Assembly: GCA_948567375.1 (NCBI GenBank)
Contig: OX419757.1
Span: 55,242,001-55,306,000, forward strand
DNA from: Lunularia cruciata
Lineage: Eukaryota; Streptophyta; Marchantiopsida; Lunulariales; Lunulariaceae
Reading direction: 5' to 3'
DNA: 64,000 nt
The position numbers and the translations under genes are program-made. The notes under the pieces are model-generated. The model saw only the letters and a list, made by a program, of their open reading frames with translations. It did not search any database and was not told the DNA's origin. Positions 31,455-42,260 of this stretch are shown piece by piece; the first letter of the stretch is position 1; each line of letters opens with the position of its first letter.

Positions 31455-32759
31455 AATAGTGTTAAAACATGAATCTACCCTCCAGCACTCAAGATATCGT
31501 AGCTATGCAAGTGGTTATTATTGGAGCATCCAAAAAAGATATCACAAATGATTGCTCTCACGTGGATTGCACCAGCCAATGCTCTCTATTGACCATGACA
31601 CATGTAGTCTAAAGTATATTACAAATTATTAGAGTGAGAGTGGTACCCCTTGGCATATGATAGGATAAACTCTCGTGCACTCCCTGACAAATGGGTCAAA
31701 ATCGGTGGATTACACCACTCCATATAACTCCAAGGCTAGAGGAATAAAGAGATGACCTCGCTACATACTCCTATGCTTGGAGACCTTGCATGTTGTTGCT
31801 CCGCTCGTTGCCCATCCAAGAGGATGAGTAATCACTCCTTCTATCACACATAAGGTCAATTCATCACACATAGGGTCCATAACCATAACATCCGTCACTA
31901 TCACTTGATCATCCCGGACCAAGTATAAGTCTACTCTGTCACATGTCGTCTATAAAGAATATGAACACTCCTTCCAAGCAAGGTATCCACTTTGTAGTGC
32001 CATAGCAAACACTATATCCCTGATAGCATCATGGGTAGCTATCCTCTATCCTCCAAAAGGATACAATCATATCGAACTTTGCTTCATCTAGTGTAGAACC
32101 ACATTGAGTAACAAAGATGCAGATGGGTGTACCAAACCTAGGTGGAACCTCATTGCTATAGAGAAGGTGGCTTGTGCCTATCAAAATGCCCTAATGCACG
32201 GTAGAGCTATGATCCAAGAGCCTGCACCCTTGCCAGAGCAAGAGCAAAGACATGCTCTAGTGGCTCAAGGAATGGACAAGTCAATTAAGAGAGAATGTAG
32301 CATATGTTGACACTTTGGCTCCATCAAGGAAGACTGCAAACCTCTGGTCCAATCTGATGGCAGTGAAGCAAAGGATAGAAGGTACTCCAATGCCCATGTG
32401 GATAGATCATCTCTCATCTGCCATAATAACACTTGGAAATAAAAGGATCTCACCTCCATCTCAATCACATATGTCTCCAAAATTGGCCTATCAACAACCA
32501 CAAAATGTGAGCAAAGTAGGGGTGCCCAAAGAGGTCAACTTCCCAAAAATGCTATAGGTATCATCTCCTCCATAGATAATAGGCTTACCCCTCTTCACAA
32601 GACTGGTAGAGATGCCTGTCTAGGTGTCAAATCCCTCGTCACACACTCAAATGTCCTTGGTTTGATAATATCACCAAAGACTCTTAAAATCGTCCTATCA
32701 GAAGCTCTTAGATGTGATAGGAAAGTCAAGGAAGGGGGAACCATGTGGAGAAGGTAAGT
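31455..32759 (-). pseudogene. LINE remnant, C-terminal part (post-RT and endonuclease-like domain)
   Basis: On the minus strand, from 32,759 down: TYLLHMVPPSLTFLSHLRAS, RQASLPVL then MEEMIPIAFLGSWPL, GAGSWIIALPCIRAF, then DRVDLYLVRDDQVIVTDVMV (about 31,940-31,880) and PLALELYGVVHP. These resemble the region after RT in early-branching LINEs, ending in a restriction-like endonuclease (PD-(D/E)XK with a P-L-x-(F/L)-E-x-(Y)-G tail). Stops and shifts are frequent. It continues the RT part at 46,551-47,700; gypsy-A separates them. Confidence 0.65.
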
Positions 32760-33187
32760 TGTCACGCCATTTGTAGCATCGCACCTAGATTGCTTGAACT
32801 CTAGAGTAGTAGTGTTGTTAGTCAAGAGTATTTTGGTAGTTACTCATAGACTACTTGTTGACGGTCAGATTTTGTGTTTGGGGTACTAACTACACGTCAC
32901 TTAGCACCATTTGCACCATTGGATGTGTTGTCAATGGGACCATTAGAGTTGGAGACCATGGGGTATACTTTTGAAGTGCAGCTCTAGAGAGCTCATTCTC
33001 TAATGTTGAGCCTTTGAGTTCTTGGCTATAGTGGCTAGAGGCCGACAAGTGTCACTTGGATTCTCTTAGCTAGAGTGGGTGTGGTTTAATTGTAATCAAT
33101 GCCCAATTGTTGGTAGATTATGGAGTGAAAAAACAAGTACTGATCTGATTGAGTGTGATTTGAGTTGTATAAAAGAATTGATTACTT
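32760..33187 (+). repeat. 5' LTR of gypsy-A (3' end unresolved)
   Basis: TGTCACGCCATTTGTAG.. aligns with the 3' LTR at 46,017-46,440 through ..agtactgatctgattgag.. and ..ttgta/gtaaa.. up to about 33,187. The final 110-base block seen in the 3' LTR is absent here, so the LTR end is either lost or was replaced. No convincing tRNA primer-binding site was found. Confidence 0.7.
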
Positions 33188-34640
33188 CATAGAAGTGAGG
33201 TTGGGGGAAATCAAGTGCAAGGACTAAAGGTGTTGGTGGTATGTCCAAGCCTTGCTAATCATTGGTAGCTCGATGATGGTCTAGAGTTTCCCTTAGAGTG
33301 ATTTTGTGCAAAAGGTCTTCAAATTGATACAAATTTGGCAGTGAGGCAAACAGTGTGTGAAAGCGCTTGCCAAATTTCAAGCAAAGAGAAGCAATTTTCA
33401 AGCTATAGTTATGATTTTGAGCTTAGGAGGTGAAAGCATGACAAATTTGGTGCAAGTTGAGCTCAAACAATGAAATTGAAAGTAGAGTTGGGAACCCATC
33501 TCCATGAATTTGTGATTTGGAGAACCCCATCACTTCAATTTGGCTCAAGTGGAGAGTTAGCGGAGGATTGACGGTCAGCCAACTTTAGGAATTTATGTCA
33601 AATTTTGGCCAGATTTGGAAGAGTTTTGCAAGATTTAGAGAGGGTTTGAAGTGGCAAGTTTGGCTAAAGTTTGAGGGGCTTGTCAAATTTTGGCCAGATT
33701 CGGAAGAGTTTTGCCAGATTTGGAGAGGTTTTGAAGTGGCAGGTTTTGGCTCAAGTTGGAGGAGCTTGGCCAGATTTGGAAGAGTTTTGCCTGATTTGAA
33801 GAGGATTCGAAGTGGCAAGAAGAAAGGCCTCATTTGGCTAAATTTTGGCATTTCAAGGCATAAGGCTATGAAGGCCTCGGATGGCCAAATTGCTAACGTG
33901 AGGCTAGCTAGTTTAGATTTGATTTTGGTCATTGTATGGCAAAATCTGCTCACCTTGCTAGATTATGGACCGCAAGGTTTGACCCCTAGATCTTTTATTC
34001 CTAAACCAGTGCCCTAGCCAATTGGTCCACCTCTATTTTTTGTCCTAATGATTATTCCATTATTATCTATACACTTGTAACTTTGGCTACGAGAGACAAT
34101 TTGATCCCATTCTTGGTGATCTTGGTAGCTTAGGAAGTAGATAATTCATATTTTTATCAAATGCTAAATAGTGGTAAAGTTAGTCTAGTGTTGATTTGTG
34201 AGATGGCGGGGTTTCATTAAGATTTCTTGTGATTGGATCCCCTCCATTCTTTGCTTTTTGTTTGTGTACCATGTTTGTGTGAGGTGCACTAACTTGAGAG
34301 CGTTGGTGCTCAATTGTGCTCTTGGTAGTGAGACTGGAGTGATGACGAATTAGACTACCTAAGTTTTTCTTTGGTGAGGCAAGAAGTGATGACCTGTAGA
34401 TTGTGAAAGTGCATGTTGTGATGGCAGGTTATAGGTTGTCCTTCCCCCTAGTGTAGTTATCGTCATTAAAGCTACATTAGTGGGTGACGTTGGTTGGTAC
34501 GTTGGCACTTGGTGGGGTACTTGGGGTGGTTTTGATTGTGGGTTGCAACTTTTGGTTACTTTGTCATGATGGAATTCTTTGGGGATTCATGAGGAGATAG
34601 TGTTGTAGTATGTAGGGGGTTTACTTGGAGTGGCACTTGA
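33188..34640 (+). other. Gypsy-A leader with short repeats
   Basis: Non-coding or poorly coding leader. Around 33,590-33,830 the phrase gccagatttggaagagttttgcc with gaggttttgaagtggcaggttt-like continuation recurs about four times. From about 33,740 the sequence aligns with the start of gypsy-C at 54,110-55,000 (gcaagaagaaaggcctcatttgg, cccctagatctttta/cttgttcct, gtgccctagccaa). No gene is assigned. Confidence 0.6.
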
Positions 34641-36240
34641 TATCAACTTGTATCTCAGGTCCCAATAAGTGAAGAGATTAACTCTAAGTTGGAGTTTGAC
34701 ATAAGAGCTAATTCAGTTGAGAGTGCACTTGGTGTGTCTGCACCATTGCTATGGAACATGGATGAGATTTAGGGGGCCTCCAAAGGCCCAAGGTGTTACT
34801 TAGGTGTAGTGGGTACCATTGAGTTGGAGGACTTCACCAAAAAGTTTGGTAGTTGGTGTGACCTATAGAAGATGCAAAACCTGACTTTGTTCACATCCTT
34901 CATGGCGTGGAAGGGGTTGTATCAACACTTGGAGGGTCTATTGATGGATGACTACAATGAGTTTAGGGGAGCTCATTTGGAGGAGATTGAGCTATGGAGA
35001 CAATATTGGTCTTTGAACTATGTCTTTGAACTTCAAGCTCAGTTTCTTGGGGTAGATCAAATGCATCCATGAGTTCTAGCTCTAATAAAATTGGTGGATC
35101 TCTTGGAGAAGGTGCAACTATGAGTGGAGGTACAACTATAGGAGGTGGTTTAGTACTGGGGTTTAACCTCATGGTGGAGTTCTTCCATTGTTTGAGGCAG
35201 AACTATCAAGGAGTATGGATTGACAAGTTGAATAGCTTGCAAGAGTTCCAATGGAAGGCTAGAGAGAGCCTATGCAAGGCATACACTTGCATGAGATGGC
35301 TGATCAATTTTTACTCAAGGGGTTATTGGGGCCCAAGAAGTCCACTTTTGGTATGGGATATTAGATAGAGAGTTGTGACATAGAGTTCGTGATGCTTTAT
35401 ATTGTTATAGGCTACTTTACCTACCTTGATAGTGGTCTTTGGTTTGGCTGAGCATATTGAGCTTAACATGGTGGAGGAGAGAGTGGTAACATCAAGATTT
35501 GGTGGGGAGACCTCATCCACAATTGTTACTTTTTCTAGAGTGCAATAGAATGCACCATGCCATGTTGGTTTCTTGTGATAGGATGGGTAGCCTAGATCCT
35601 ATGGAGCAAGTGGAGGGCCTACTATAGCTAGACCCTTACTTTCATTTTTTGGTCAACTGCAACTAATGAGTGGTGGTGTTGCTTGTTGGACTTGTGGTGG
35701 ACTTCACCATAGGAGAGAGTGCACTCAAGGGAGTAGACTTGATACCTTTGGTGCATCACAACCAACACAAAGACAATGTGAGCATTGCCATAGATTTGGT
35801 CACACTAGTGATTGATGCTTTGACCTACACTCGGAGTTATAGGGTGGTAGAGCTACTATGGCAGGTGGTAGAGGAGCTCTAGGTCATAGAGGATGAGGTG
35901 GTAGAGGTGGTCATAAAAGATCCACACCTAGTAGGGGTGCAATACTTGCCCTTACTTTTGATACAACCATGGCTACTTGGATTGAGCAATTGGAGCAAAG
36001 ATTGGTTGGCATAGGCATAGCTCAAAGGAGATCACATTTGGGTGTTGAGGCTTCCACTTCATATGCAAGTGATAGAGACATCTTAGACTTCATGTGCAGA
36101 GCAACACAAATGGATGCATCTACTATAGTGACTAGGAGTGCACTACGTGCTCCAAAGCCTAGAGGAGCATCAGTGGAGTTGGACCCACAAAGAAGAGAGG
36201 TTGGTAGACACATTAGACTTTCCTAGTCCTTTACACTCTC
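34640..36240 (+). pseudogene. Gypsy-A gag remnant with two zinc knuckles
   Basis: Aligns with gypsy-C gag. Pieces include TNSVESALGVS-like, GLYQHLEGLLMDDYNEF (34,914 on), LMVEFFHCLRQNYQGVWIDK (35,168 on) and KARESLCKAYTCMRWLINF. A first knuckle CWTCGGLHHRREC lies at about 35,687-35,725; a second CEHCHRFGHTSD then stop and C at about 35,777-35,820. At 35,969-36,226 a frame matches the IEQLEQRL..IAQRRS..GAEAST region of gypsy-C. Stops and frameshifts are frequent. Confidence 0.75.
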
Positions 36241-36296
36241 TAAGGCATTACAAATGAAGTATGTGGCTCCTAAATGTCCTAGTGCATGTGTGGTAG

Positions 36297-37030
36297 TGTA
36301 ATATCACAAGCTAGCCATTTGATCTAAATGTGAAATTTGGTTTGGTAACATCTAGAATGATGTTATACATGATGGTCAAAATATATCAGATAGAAGTATT
36401 GCCAAAAGAGTACTTCTAACAGAGCAGAAACCAAAATAGACTTCAGAACCTTAAAACCAATAGCTAGACATATGATTTAAAGGTTAGAATTGGTTTGGTA
36501 ACATCTAGAAGGATGTTACACATGATGGACTAAACAGATCAGAAAGAGGTATCACCAAAAGGGGATTTCTACTAATAGAGTAGGAACCAAAATATGCCTA
36601 AAATCTTTGAGGGCAATTTCGGAGGCCTAAATGGATGAATTAAGCTTGGAAAATGTGCATGTGTGAATAGGCCAACATTGGAGAAAAGTCTAGCCTTCCC
36701 TCCCCCTGGTTTGTCTCATTGAGAGCCTTCCAATGGTACCTTACATGATTTTGAGACTCCTACAAGAAGATTCTCTAAAAGATTCACTCCAATCAAAGCT
36801 TGTTTGACCAACCAGATAAGAGCTAGACCGACATGTCACCCATCCAAATAAGTAATCCAAGGGTGGAGCTTGCTGAAATATCACTTATCTGTGTGCCTAA
36901 TCCTATGGTGGAGCTTCCTTGGAGGAGATCCTCTTTGTCTATATAATAAAGAGAAGGTGCTCCTTTGCGGCACCAAATGTTGAGTGTGTAATCTGTGTTT
37001 TCTCTCTTCTTTTGTCCTCGGAGTATTACA
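36297..37030 (+). repeat. Solo LTR of the chromovirus family inserted in gypsy-A (734 bp)
   Basis: Starts TGTAATATCACA and ends GAGTATTACA. Flanks are ggtag (36,292-36,296) and agtag (37,031-37,035), a 5-bp target duplication with one change. The uninterrupted site in gypsy-C reads ..gtgtagtaggtgg.. at about 56,694-56,706. It aligns with the LTR at 7517-8109. A 153-bp internal direct duplication (ggtttggtaacatctagaa at 36,339 and 36,492) explains its greater length. No internal retroelement sequence follows, so it arose by LTR recombination. Confidence 0.85.
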
Positions 37031-37035
37031 AGTAG

Positions 37036-37860
37036 GTGGTGATGCAGTTCATGATGGATTACCTACTAGTCAACCACCTACTACTACACAAAAGTCTATC
37101 ACGATGTTGGGAGTGGCTCAATTGATTATGCACTTTTCATTATTCTCAACCAATGACATGTTTACATTGGGAGTTGACCCAACTCCAATGTTCCGATTGG
37201 CTGCCATGCTTTGTGAGAGAATGGATGATGTGGTTCCTATTACTAGAGCAAATGTGGTTGATAGTGGAGTTGACATGGTTGAGGAGCATGGTATTTGCTC
37301 AACGACCAATGGTTTATGGCAAGCAACAATGGCTAGATTGGAGGAGTTACCATCTAGACCAACCATTGAGTGAGCACAATTTACATCTAGTGTTATCCTA
37401 TTAGATAACTAGTGGAGGATAATTTGTTGGATGGACCTTCAAAGAAGGTCTATACACCACAAAGGGTCTTACTAGACTCTGGTGCACAACCTCTTATGTT
37501 GGGGAAGGCTACAATTGAAGGTCTAGAGTTGCGGAAGACTGATGTGGAGAGTTGTCCATTTTAGATCTAGGAGGTGGTTCTATACAATACATCACATGTG
37601 GAGAGCTGCTTGTTCAGATTTAGCCAGGTCATCTGATTGATAGCTCTATGGTGAGAGCTCAGGTCATTACGACACTAGTTGAGTCATATGTTATGTTAGT
37701 TGGAGGAGCAATTTTATACCCCATGGGTTTCAATATTGACTATTGGGAAGAGACAACTTCCTATGGACTAGGTTGGTAGTCAAGTGAGGGATGGGTATGT
37801 TGCTTACTTGTACACTTGAATAGTTGCAGTCTTGGCTCACTATAGTTTGGGACCATGGCG
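37036..37860 (+). pseudogene. Gypsy-A protease region
   Basis: Follows the solo LTR. The frame at 36,984-37,373 includes SITMLGVAQLIMHFSLFSTN and WQATMARLEELPSRPTIE. An active-site block VLLDSGAQPLMLGKATIEGL lies around 37,466-37,525 with DSGA intact. The later block YPMGFNIDYWEETTSYG (about 37,720) is shared with gypsy-C and likely is the end of the protease or its spacer. Frames are broken. Confidence 0.7.
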
Positions 37861-37897
37861 GCTTCAATTTCAACTTTTAATGGTTCTAAAGTGGTAT

Positions 37898-38340
37898 TGC
37901 AGTAACTCAAGTTACTAGGCTAAAAGTCAAATAAAGTCAAGAAGCTAAAAGAATATCCATACTCATGGGAATATTCTCCTAAGCATGTGGTTTTATCTTG
38001 ATCCAACTACTAAGTCAAAGATTCTTTCACATAGGCTTTCCTTGGACTATAAAAGAATTTGAAACAAAAAGACTTGTGGGTCCAAGAGTTCTCAACTCTT
38101 TCCTCAAAGCCAAATGCCTAAGAATAATACCAAGTCAACCAATTAGAATCCAAAATAGTGTTGTCTATCTTTTCTACTTCCTCTAAAGTAAGGTCCTCTT
38201 TATCTTAGCTATGACTAACTTTAGCTAATCATGACTAATGTAGAACTATCCTTTATTTTTATATAAATAATATCTCTCAAATTTTTATAATACCAAACTA
38301 AATATCACAATAGCACATACATGCATAAATGGGAGTTATA
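37898..38340 (-). repeat. 3' LTR of gypsy-B (443 bp)
   Basis: Plus-strand borders TGCAGTAACTCAAG and ..AATGGGAGTTATA. Aligned with 43,984-44,415 over nearly its whole length (ctcatgggaatattctcctaagcatg, gggtccaagagttctcaactc, aataccaaactaaatatcac). The end TATA replaces the expected TACA, a point change. Differences between the two LTRs are moderate, so the insertion is not recent. Confidence 0.85.
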
Positions 38341-38349
38341 TTTACCCCC

Positions 38350-40030
38350 AAACACTTTGATAAGATTAACCATGATAAGTTGAAGATGTCTCATAGAAGG
38401 TAGAAAGACATTCACTTTGTCCTCAAAGTGAAGGTTTCATTCTCTTCTATGATACATCTTCAACTTACCATGGTTAATCCTATAGAAGTGTCTTCCTCCT
38501 AACTCCTTGAGATCATAGGTGTAATTGCCTCATACCTTCTCCATTATGAAAGGTCCAAAGAACTTAGGCAAAAACTTCTTTTGCATTCTCTTGAATCAAA
38601 TAGAATCAAATCACATTACCCAATCATCTTCTTTGAAAAGCTCCATCTTCTTCTTGCCTTGCATCTTGTCATAGCTAACCTTTTGTTTCCTTAGAGCTTG
38701 CTCCACTCAAACCCTAGCAACTGCTCTTGCCTCTTCCAATTGCATGAGTTGATCTTTCCTTGACTTCTATGCATCACCTCCTTGTGTTTTCTTCAATCTC
38801 CTATGAATGCTTTGGAATGTAGGAAGATTAAAGTGAATATTAAAGGTAGACTCAATACCACATACCAATTGAAATAATAAAATATCCGATGGAAGTCTTC
38901 ATGGTTGTCCATCCGAGCCGTCAGATCCATAGGAACTCCCGAGGCTGATCACTAACGCCAAACCCAACCAAACCCCAAGTCACTAAGCACCAAGCAAGTC
39001 CCCGCCATCCTGCTAAGGATGGAGATTTGAGCTGGCGCTCAGGAAGGGGCCCAAGCAATTAACAAGCACCATCGGTGACTGTGCCTCCGGACGCAGTTCC
39101 TCAAATTGTACAATGTTTGGAATGTTTGCGTTGGATGTTTGCTTGGGTGTTCAATGATCCTTCCATAGGTTCACCTAAGGAAACCTTGTTACAAATTTTC
39201 CTTCCTCTAAATGGTAAGGTTTAAAGAACTTCTCACAATGTCACCGATAGCAAACCGCCGGCATCGCTGCAATCCAAACTCTTCATTGGACTATTCAATC
39301 AATAGGAGCGACGAGTGATGTGTACAAAGGGCAAGGATGCAATCAATGCAAGCTGATGACTTGCGCTTACTAGGAATTCCTCATTGAAGATCAATAATTA
39401 TACTCACACAAAAATGCATGAATCCTCTTGTCCTAATGATGTTTATCTCCTCCATTTCTGCATCTTTGGCCAACATCATGCATAAGGTCTGATTGGTTCT
39501 CTCTGCCAAGCTATTGAAATTTGGCTTATATGATGTAGTTACTCTATGTGTGATAGAGAAATGTTGTAGTATGGCTAGAATAATGCTTCTTGTAAACTCC
39601 TCTTATCTATTAAAAACTAACTCCAAAGGGCACCCAAACCTAATGATAATGCGTTCACAAAAAATCTCCCAACGTCATTTTCATTCTTGTCCCTCAATGT
39701 TCTGGCCTCAACCCACTTAGTAAGATAATCAATAACTACCATAATATACCAATTGTTCCTTGGGGTTCAATTGAGAGGACCTAAAAAAACAATTCTCCAC
39801 TTTTCAAAAAGTCCTAGCAATGGAAGTGATCTAAGTGATAGAGTGATAGGTAGACTTCCTAACATGACAAGTTTTGCAATAATCAAGACAATCCTTGAAA
39901 ATCCCTCTCCAATGGTAATCTACATCTAGAATATCAAGAGCAATCACCTTTCCAATAAAGTGTCCTCTATACATTAAACCTTCACAAAACGTCTTTATGA
40001 GTAAGATAGACTCTTCCTTACTCACTGCTC
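38350..40030 (-). pseudogene. Gypsy-B integrase remnant, interrupted by rDNA
   Basis: From 40,025 down: the zinc-binding end with DYCKTCHVRKSTYH, core pieces ERIIIRFGCPLELV and LAERTNQTLCMMLAKDAEME (about 39,500-39,440). Then there is a break at about 39,400, and resumption at about 38,870 with IESTFNIHFNLPTFQSIHRR and later KVNVFLPSMRHLQ-like sequence. The middle of the core-to-C-terminal part is replaced by the rDNA fragment. Many stops. Confidence 0.75.
38875..39394 (-). rRNA. 18S rRNA 3' end (partial, degenerate) plus probable ITS1, captured in gypsy-B
   Basis: Antisense on the plus strand: tccataggttcacctaagga then aaccttgttac is the conserved 3' terminus of 18S rRNA (tccgcaggttcacctacgg.. 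in typical plants). Further on are taggagcgac, gtgtgtacaaagggcaagga-like, gagctgatgact-like and cttactaggaattcctc, all in the right order and spacing. The 18S part covers about 243 bases, 39,394-39,152. The next 270 bases (38,875-39,151), GC-richer than the host element, lie where ITS1 would be. Many C-to-T type changes show it is an old pseudogene copy. Both ends join integrase sequence. Confidence 0.85.
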
Positions 40031-40031
40031 T

Positions 40032-40994
40032 TCAAAGTAGACCATCTATTCCTTGGTGAAAAATAATATCCTCCAACGTTGTGTAATGTGTAGATGTTGT
40101 TGCAAGTGCCTTCCTCCCCCTAGCATGCATCTCTTCTAGATATTTACCTCTTGTAACAAAGTCCATAATCTCCTTGTACTCCATTGGAACCTCTTGAGTA
40201 ACTAAGATTATCATGAGCTCCTCATCCAAGAGAGAATCATTCATTTGCTCATCTTCATCATGATCATAGGTCCTAGATAAGAAACCAACATTCTTATATG
40301 TCTTCCCTAGCCTATCCTTAATAGTGTAGTCATACTCAAACAAGAGTATCATCCACCGTGCTAACCTCCCCTCCACATTAGACTTGTTGAAGATGTACTT
40401 CAAAGCCTTGTGACCTATGATAATGATAGTTTTCCTTCCAATCAAGTAATGTACAAACTTTTTGAGACCAAAGATCACTGCCAACTCTTCTTTCTCTATG
40501 ATAGAGTAGTTCTTTTCTGTTGAAACCATTTGCCTACTAGCATAAGCTATTGGATGATCATGCCCATCTTGGTCTAATAAACTGAGAGTGTATCCTATAG
40601 CTACATTGGAAGCATCTATGTAGAGGATGCAAAGCTTACTCCAATCAAGTTCAACAAGAATTGGAGTAACAACAAGGGATTGCTTGAGCTCCTCAAAAGC
40701 TTTGAGAGTCTCCTTGTCCTCCAAAATCACCATGTATTCTACACCCTTCTTCATGTAGATGGTCAATGCATAAGCTTTGTTGGAAAATGAGAAGATGAAC
40801 CTCTTATAGTACCCAACCATCCTCAAGAATTGGCATAAATTTTTCAAGCTTAAAGGGAATGGAAGGTTTGAGATTTTCCTCATCTTCTCAAGGTCAATTG
40901 CTATTCTATCCTTTGACATGATGTGCCCCACAAGTAGACCTTCTTCATAACAAAAAATGCACTTCCTTTGGGTTGAGTGATGCATTTGATTCAT
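40032..40994 (-). pseudogene. Gypsy-B RNase H and RT end, long open frame
   Basis: A 320-codon open stretch with the gypsy order: SKDRIAIDLEKMRKI, LCQFLRMVGYYKRFI, ILYIDASNVAIGYTLSLLDQ (first RNase H Asp), NYSIIEKEELAVIFGLKKF (Glu), KTIIIIGHKALKYI (consensus TDHxALKYL; the Asp is replaced by Gly), and RLARWMILLFEYDYTIKDR. It is the best preserved frame of gypsy-B, but the lost TDH Asp would impair RNase H. Confidence 0.85.
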
Positions 40995-41640
40995 CCAAGC
41001 ATTGCAAGACCTTGATCAGGTGTTCAAAGTGCTCCTCCTTGCTCCCATAAACACAAAAGTCATCAATGAAGTCTCTCACAAATTTCCCAATGAAAGGTTC
41101 AAACACCTTGTTTATGAACAGTTGGAATGTGGTTGGAGCATTGTAAAGCCCAAAAGGTATGACCTTGAAAGCATAAGTCCCCCAAGGTGTGATGAATGTG
41201 GTGAGTTGTTAATGCTCTGGTGAAATCTTGATTTGGTTATACCCATTATAACCATCACCAAATTTATATTTCTCATGATTTGCGACCTCCTCCAAGATCT
41301 CATCAATGAATAGTAAGGGGTAATATTCCTTCTTAGTAATAGCAATGAGCTTCTTGTAATCCACACATACCCAAAACTTAACATTCTTTTTCTTCACAAT
41401 CACAATTGGAGACACTCATTCTGAATTCACCACCTCAAAGATAAATCTTGCCTCCTTGAGCTTATTAATCTACTCTTTCACAACCAAAGATATTAATGGA
41501 TTAATGCAACATTGCTTTTGGCAGACTTGTCTTGCATATGACTCCACCTTAATCTTGTGCTCCTCCAAGGTGACTTCCTTTAGATCCTTGTAATTGAAAG
41601 CAAACACATGGATGAACTTTTAGAAAATCTCCTCAAATCT
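40995..41640 (-). pseudogene. Gypsy-B reverse transcriptase
   Basis: Minus-strand pieces are SPIVIVKKKNVKFWVCVDYK (41,412 on), YYPLLFIDEILEEVANHEKY, a GYNQIKISPEH block and, after a frameshift, TFITPWGTYAFKVIPFGLYN and FIDD (41,070-41,059) in place of YxDD. Palm order is intact; two or more frame breaks make it inactive. Confidence 0.85.
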
Positions 41641-42260
41641 TACCTTGTCCTCCTTGGTAACATTTGGACCATACTTGAGGGTAGATAACTTCCTCTCTAT
41701 CTCCTCAAGTGTCAATGGTGATTTATTTATGTCCTTCAAAACCTCTAGCTTAGGTACAGAATTCATAGCACACAAGGGATACACATCTAAATCAAATTTA
41801 GATTCATCTTCCTCCATGAAAGTCTCTTTTTCCATGCTTGTGTCCACACTTGAAGTTACTTCTTTTGAATCTAATTCCCAATAATCAGAAGATGGTGTAT
41901 CTAAATGTGAAGTGTTGGTGATGTTAGTGACAAAAACTATAACTCTATGGTTTGATGGCCCAATCCTCAAGTACCCTTTGTATCATTGATCAGCTGTGCG
42001 TGTTGCTCTCAACCATGGCCTCCCAAGAAGCAAATCATAGCTTAAATCCTTCAAGACTCAGAAAGTCATGAGACTTTGAACTCCCATAACTAAAACTACC
42101 ACCTTATCCATCACCTCTACTAGTTGAACTTGTTGCTTGTTTGCCATACTCACCACAAATGCTAAGGTCTAGAGGGTATCATGCCCAACTTGTTTATCAA
42201 TCTTTTTGACATGGCATTTACAATTGATCTTCCATCAACATGTGCATCTTTGATGTTGTG
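41641..42260 (-). pseudogene. Gypsy-B protease and spacer
   Basis: The protease has VDGRSIVNAMSKRLINKLG (normally DGGSxVN) and YDLLLGRPWLRATRT; the substitution of the second Gly by Arg would disturb the active site. It is followed by an acidic spacer at 41,970-41,620 (VDTSMEKETFMEEDESKFDL and LTLEEIERKLSTLKYGPN), typical of the protease-RT link. Confidence 0.7.

Noticed and set aside
32286-32332. Plus-strand zinc-knuckle look-alike (CSIC, stop, HFGSIKEDC) suggesting a gag gene
   Set aside because: The minus strand of the same interval gives consistent LINE C-terminal blocks before and after it. The plus-strand pattern has a stop and Ser in place of His, so it is taken as an antisense accident.
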